Shown in pieces: positions 7,791-11,465 of a stretch of 11,465 nt of DNA. This DNA is from Bacteroides ovatus (GTDB lineage: Bacteria; Bacteroidota; Bacteroidia; Bacteroidales; Bacteroidaceae). Position numbers and translations under genes: made by a program. The DNA is taken from positions 1 through 11,465 of the forward strand of contig JAUUNK010000155.1 in the NCBI GenBank assembly GCA_030844565.1, given 5' to 3'. The notes below the pieces were generated by a model that saw only the letters and a list, made by a program, of their open reading frames with translations, did not search any database and was not told where the DNA came from. The first letter of the stretch is position 1, and each line of letters opens with the position of its first letter.

Positions 7791-7809
7791 TAGCTTTTGT
7801 GCAAAGCTA
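7791..7809. repeat. Short dyad over the start region of the Rpn-like gene
   Basis: TAGCTTT (7791-7797) and AAAGCTA (7803-7809) form a perfect 7-bp inverted repeat with a 5-nt spacer. It covers the predicted -7 element and transcription start of the minus-strand Rpn-like gene. This could be an operator or a small 5'-UTR hairpin. Confidence 0.5.
7802..7809 (-). promoter_or_regulatory. Putative Bacteroides-type -7 box for the Rpn-like gene
   Basis: On the minus strand these bases read TAGCTTTG, a full match to the Bacteroidota -7 consensus TAnnTTTG. It lies 25 nt before the start codon at 7776, which would leave a 5'-UTR of roughly 18 nt. A matching TTTG -33 element is not present at 19-21 nt spacing, which lowers confidence. 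Confidence 0.35.
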
Positions 7810-7934
7810 CTACTTTTCTCCGGATAGAGGATGTAACGCCCCCCAGAAAGCCTGTATTTCTTTTTTCTCCCCCTTAAAGAGTACTATTTTAAGGTTTGTC
7901 CGTCTTTATTAGAGTAATATTTCAAATGCATACT

Positions 7935-9806
7935 ATGAGAAAGATACTTGCTTGTATAATAACTTCTCTCTGGATGACCTCTTCGCTCACGGCAGGAGAC
8001 ATCCATGTATCTCCTACCGGCAACGACTCCAATGCCGGGACGCGGGAGGCTCCTTACCAAAGCTTGGAACAAGCCTTCAGGCAGGCACGCGAGTGGAGAC
8101 GGCTGAACCGCCCTGAAGTGGCGGGAGGAATCCGTATCCTGCTCCAGGATGGTGTCTATCTCCAGACCAAACCTCTCTTTATCCGCCCCGAAGACAGCGG
8201 GACGCCTGATTCCCCCACTGTGGTGTGCACCGCCTCGGGAGCCCGTCCTGTGATAAGCGGAGGCATAGCGGTGACCGGCTGGAAGAAAGGATGCACAGAT
8301 ACGAGGCTTACGCAATTTTTAAGAAATAAAATATGGGTGGCGGAGGCTCCCCGTATATCAAACAGATTGGTGGAAACCCGCCAGATGTGGGTGAACGGAC
8401 GCAAGGCACAGTGGGCGTCCCAATTTCCCGAAGGAGTGATGGAGAGAATGCTTTCTTTCAACCCGGAGGAAGAGACAATAACCATTCCTGCACCCGCTGG
8501 GGCAGACCTTTCCAAGGCGGACCAGTTGGAGATGATGGTGCATCAGCGTTGGGCGATTGCCATCCTGCGGGTAAAAGAAATGAAGAAGAAAGGGAACACT
8601 CTTACCGTACGTTTCCACGACCCTGAGAGCCATCTGGAATTTGCCCATCCTTGGCCTCAGCCCGTTATTGGAGGAGAGAAAGGTAATTCCTCTTTCTGCT
8701 TGATGAATGCTCTCGAACTGCTGGACCAGCCGGGAGAATGGTTTCAGGATTATCCTTCAGGACGCATCTACTATTATCCCCGGGAAGGAGAAGACATGCA
8801 GCATGCAGAAGTCACCGTCCCTGCTTTAGAAACCCTGCTGGTAGCGGACGGAACGTTGGAACGCCCTGTCCGTCATATCCGTTTTCAAGGTATAGGCTTT
8901 GAATATACTTCCTGGCTACGCCCTTCGCGGCAAGGACATGTCACCTTGCAAGGAGGCTTTCATCTGCTGGACGCTTATAAGTTGAAGGAGCCGGGGTTGC
9001 CGGAGAAAGCCGAATTGGAAAATCAGGCATGGATAGCCCGTCCGGAAGCGGCTGTGCAGGTGAAAGGAACGCAGAACATGACGTTCGATGGATGTACCTT
9101 CCGACACCTTGCCGCTACGGGATTGGACTGTGAATGGGCTGTATTGTCCTCTTCCGTAGAGAATTGCCACTTCACGGACATCGGAGGAACAGCTCTGCTG
9201 GTAGGCACTTTCCCCGACGGAGGTTTTGAGACGCACGTGCCTTACAAGCCTGTGAACCTGCAAGAACTATGCACTGACATCCGTATCCATAACAACCTGA
9301 TTCAGGATGTTACCAATGAAGACTGGGGTTGTGTAGGCATTGGTGCCGGATACGTAAAAGGTATTGATATATCCCACAACGAGGTCTGCCACGTTAATTA
9401 CTCCGGCATTTGCGTAGGCTGGGGATGGACTTCCCTCGAAAGCGGTATGGAGAACAACCGGATAGAAGCAAACTACGTGCACCACTTTGCCCGACAACTT
9501 TATGATGCCGGAGGACTGTACACACTTTCCAACCAACCCGGCTCCGTAATGCGAAACAACCGTATCGAAAACCTCGTCGAGGCTCCTTATGCCACCAACG
9601 ACCGTGCTTTCTACATCTATTTTGACGAAGCTACTGATGGCTACACCGTTGAAAACAATTGGTGTTCCGCTGCACGCTTCGACTCCAATCGTCCCGGTCC
9701 CAACAACATCTGGAAGAACAACGGACCTCAAGTAGACGGGAGCATTCGTGTTAAAGCGGGAAGAATCCAAGAGAAACAATCCGAAGAATCATTCAATAAA
9801 GAATAA
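7935..9806 (+). CDS. GH141-like parallel beta-helix glycosidase (candidate alpha-L-fucosidase), secreted
   Basis: A 623-residue secreted protein with a signal peptide (residues 1-20, cut near LTA-G) and a long right-handed beta-helix. DIHVSPTGNDSNAGT and APYQSLEQAF (22-48) form the usual cap of such proteins. IRFQGIGFEYT (315-325), MTFDGCTFRHL, VENCHFTDIGG, IRIHNNLIQDV and IDISHNEV are successive helix turns. Size and layout fit GH141, known from BT1002, an alpha-L-fucosidase acting on RG-II side chain A, and from a clostridial xylanase. Candidate catalytic acids are Asp524 (LYDAGGLYTLS) and Asp564 (IYFDEATDGY); BT1002 is reported, as I recall, to use a pair of aspartates in this part of the protein. 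ATG 7935 is preferred over upstream ATGs at 7896 and 7926 because it gives a clean signal peptide. GH31 follows after 12 nt, so the two are co-transcribed. An unassigned beta-helix family is the main alternative. Confidence 0.78.
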   Translation: MRKILACIITSLWMTSSLTAGDIHVSPTGNDSNAGTREAPYQSLEQAFRQAREWRRLNRPEVAGGIRILLQDGVYLQTKPLFIRPEDSGTPDSPTVVCTASGARPVISGGIAVTGWKKGCTDTRLTQFLRNKIWVAEAPRISNRLVETRQMWVNGRKAQWASQFPEGVMERMLSFNPEEETITIPAPAGADLSKADQLEMMVHQRWAIAILRVKEMKKKGNTLTVRFHDPESHLEFAHPWPQPVIGGEKGNSSFCLMNALELLDQPGEWFQDYPSGRIYYYPREGEDMQHAEVTVPALETLLVADGTLERPVRHIRFQGIGFEYTSWLRPSRQGHVTLQGGFHLLDAYKLKEPGLPEKAELENQAWIARPEAAVQVKGTQNMTFDGCTFRHLAATGLDCEWAVLSSSVENCHFTDIGGTALLVGTFPDGGFETHVPYKPVNLQELCTDIRIHNNLIQDVTNEDWGCVGIGAGYVKGIDISHNEVCHVNYSGICVGWGWTSLESGMENNRIEANYVHHFARQLYDAGGLYTLSNQPGSVMRNNRIENLVEAPYATNDRAFYIYFDEATDGYTVENNWCSAARFDSNRPGPNNIWKNNGPQVDGSIRVKAGRIQEKQSEESFNKE

Positions 9807-9818
9807 CAAAGTAAAGAT

Positions 9819-11465
9819 ATGAAGCCAACCAATTATTACCTGTTCGATTTTCTCGATTTCGACACGGAGCTCTCGAGGAATGAATCCCTGTGGAAAGCTT
9901 GCAAGCCTACTGCTGTTTACGAGAAAGAAGGGGATATTTGCGTGACCGTCCCCTTCCAGAAACAGCAACTGTCCAACGACATGGCTGCGGACACGTCCGT
10001 CCCCCGCGAAGAGTACGCCTTATATATACGTCAGTACACCCACGGCATCACCCGCCTCTTCATCGGCTTCGGTGAAGAGAAGCTTACCGACGAATCGGAG
10101 ATGCTGCAATTCAGCGACCGCATCCGTCCCTTGCCCCTCCATCTGGAGAAAGGAGAAGAGGGCTGGAACATCCTCACCGAAGACGGCATCAGGCGGGCAG
10201 TCATCAACCTTCGCGAGCCGGCGCTTGACCGTTGGAGCGAATTGCTCCCCGACCCGCAAGAGACCCTCGACATCCGCCTCTATCCCGATGGCAAACGGGA
10301 AATTCCCTTGGCTGCCTACGACCACTTTTCGCCTCCCCGCTACGATGCGTTGCCCCTTGCCTTCTGCAAACGCGACGGAGAGAAGGAACGCGCCACTATC
10401 TCCTTCGAATGCAAGCCCGATGAATGCTTCGCCGGTACGGGAGAACGTTTTGCCAAGATGGACCTCAGCGGTCAGACCTTTTTCCTGAAAAATCAGGATG
10501 GGCAGGGAGTGAACAACCGCCGCACTTATAAAAACATACCTTTCTATATATCCCGCCGGATGTACGGCACTTTCTATCACACGTGCGCCCATAGCAAGCT
10601 CTCTCTGGCAGGTTATTCCACCCGCTCGGTAGAGTTCATGAGCGACCAGGCGATGCTCGACGTGTTCCTTATTGCAGGCGATTCAATGGAAGAAATCCTT
10701 CGCGGCTACCGTGATCTGACTGGGTATCCGTCTATGCCGCCTCTCTGGAGCTTTGGCATCTGGATGAGCCGCATGACCTATTTCAGCGCTGATGAGGTAA
10801 ACGGGATTTGCGACCGCCTGCGTAGCGAGCACTATCCGTGTGATGTGATACACCTCGACACCGGATGGTTCAAGACAGACTGGCTCTGCGAATGGAAGTT
10901 CAACGAAGAGCGCTTCCCCGATCCCGAGGGCTTTGTTCGTGGGTTGAAGGAGAAAGGCTACCGCGTCTCCTTATGGCAGCTTCCATACATTGCCCGGGAT
11001 GCTGAGCAGATCGATGAGGCAAAAGCCAATGACTACATCGCTCCGCTCACCCGCCAGCAAGAATCGGAAGGTTCCAATTTCTCCGCGCTGGACTATGCAG
11101 GAACCATCGACTTTACCTATCCCGCAGCTACCGACTGGTATAAAGGTCTCCTGAAAAGACTGCTCGACATGGGTGTTGTCTGTATCAAGACTGATTTCGG
11201 AGAGAACATCCACATGGATGCACTCTACAAAGGCATGAAGCCCGAGTTACTGAACAATCTCTATGCTCTGCTCTATCAGAAAGCAGCTTATGAGATAACG
11301 AAAGATGTGACCGGCGACGGCATCGTCTGGGCACGTGCAGCGTGGGCAGGTTGCCAACGCTACCCTCTGCATTGGGGAGGAGACTCGTGTAGCTCATGGG
11401 ATGGCATGGCAGGCTCGCTCAAGGGAGGATTACATTTCGGACTCTCCGGTTTCGCCTTCTGGAGC
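9819..11465 (+). CDS. GH31 alpha-xylosidase-like enzyme (YicI type), 5' 549 codons
   Basis: Retaining alpha-glycosidase, most like alpha-xylosidases of the YicI group. ATG 9819 follows GTAAAGAT and lies 12 nt after the beta-helix gene. The frame stays open for 549 codons to the window end; YicI has about 770, so about 200 are missing. There is no signal peptide, so it is probably cytosolic. The N-terminal beta-sandwich (about 1-300) leads into the (beta/alpha)8 barrel at YPSMPPLWSFGIWMSRMTYF (303-322). Catalytic motifs are intact: nucleophile Asp459 in IKTDFGE, acid/base Asp522 in HWGGDSCSSWDGM, then GLSGFAFWS at the cut end, where a His/Asn-Asp-x-Gly-Gly normally follows. The KTDFGE motif favours alpha-xylosidase over alpha-glucosidase. 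Pairing with a GH141-like gene suggests a xylose-fucose unit such as the 2-O-methyl-xylose of RG-II side chain A; xyloglucan fragments are the alternative. Confidence 0.92.
   Translation, partial: MKPTNYYLFDFLDFDTELSRNESLWKACKPTAVYEKEGDICVTVPFQKQQLSNDMAADTSVPREEYALYIRQYTHGITRLFIGFGEEKLTDESEMLQFSDRIRPLPLHLEKGEEGWNILTEDGIRRAVINLREPALDRWSELLPDPQETLDIRLYPDGKREIPLAAYDHFSPPRYDALPLAFCKRDGEKERATISFECKPDECFAGTGERFAKMDLSGQTFFLKNQDGQGVNNRRTYKNIPFYISRRMYGTFYHTCAHSKLSLAGYSTRSVEFMSDQAMLDVFLIAGDSMEEILRGYRDLTGYPSMPPLWSFGIWMSRMTYFSADEVNGICDRLRSEHYPCDVIHLDTGWFKTDWLCEWKFNEERFPDPEGFVRGLKEKGYRVSLWQLPYIARDAEQIDEAKANDYIAPLTRQQESEGSNFSALDYAGTIDFTYPAATDWYKGLLKRLLDMGVVCIKTDFGENIHMDALYKGMKPELLNNLYALLYQKAAYEITKDVTGDGIVWARAAWAGCQRYPLHWGGDSCSSWDGMAGSLKGGLHFGLSGFAFWS

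Noticed and set aside
7891..7925. Promoter for the GH141-GH31 operon (AAGGTTTG at 7891, or TTTG 7895 with a box near 7918)
   Set aside because: The first lacks the initial T and a -33 element; the second has correct spacing but a poor -7 match. No confident call is possible.
7896..7934. Upstream starts (7896, 7926) for the GH141-like gene, and a possible lipoprotein signal (ILAC)
   Set aside because: The added residues break the signal peptide pattern. With the 7935 start the Cys is at residue 6, too early for a lipobox.
10020..10592. 190-codon open frame antisense to GH31
   Set aside because: A mirror of the GH31 coding sequence, which is continuous and carries all expected motifs.

Overview
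The window looks like a chromosomal stretch of a gut Bacteroides or close relative (Bacteroidota). The gene families point there: GH78, GH28, a CE19-like esterase with an STN-like N-terminus, a GH141-like beta-helix enzyme and GH31, arranged like a polysaccharide utilization locus (PUL). Start codons are preceded by A-rich tracts rather than clear Shine-Dalgarno sequences, and a TAnnTTTG-type -7 box is present. Hand counts over sampled blocks give about 55% GC in GH28, about 51% in GH15 and about 45% in the Rpn-like gene.

Layout. (1) Positions 1-4771, plus strand: the 3' part of a GH78 alpha-L-rhamnosidase, a secreted GH28 galacturonidase and a secreted CE19-like pectin methylesterase with a C-terminal DUF3826. 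Gaps are 27 and 23 nt, so this is almost certainly one operon. (2) A convergent junction at 4772-5004 holding a long hairpin. (3) Positions 5005-7776, minus strand: a cytosolic GH15 glucoamylase/trehalase-like enzyme and, upstream of it, an Rpn/PD-(D/E)XK-type nuclease-family protein, separated by a strong terminator-like hairpin. (4) A divergent intergenic region, 7777-7934, with a dyad over a predicted promoter. (5) Positions 7935-11465, plus strand: a secreted beta-helix enzyme of GH141 type and, 12 nt later, a cytosolic YicI-like GH31 alpha-xylosidase that runs off the end.

How the genes fit together. GH78-GH28-CE19 matches, as I recall it, the BT1019-BT1018-BT1017 block of the B. thetaiotaomicron rhamnogalacturonan-II (RG-II) locus, and the beta-helix protein resembles BT1002 (GH141 alpha-L-fucosidase) of the same system. 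The plus-strand genes therefore most likely serve RG-II breakdown: the esterase de-methylates backbone galacturonate, GH28 cleaves it, GH78 removes rhamnose, and GH141 with GH31 could act on the fucose/2-O-methyl-xylose part of side chain A. GH15 and the Rpn-like gene have no evident link to pectin and interrupt the cluster in the opposite direction. No SusC/SusD pair, sensor or transporter lies in the window. I see no entirely new system. The best leads are the GH141-GH31 pair, the STN-CE19-DUF3826 architecture, the altered active site of the Rpn-like protein, and the interrupting GH15/Rpn islet.
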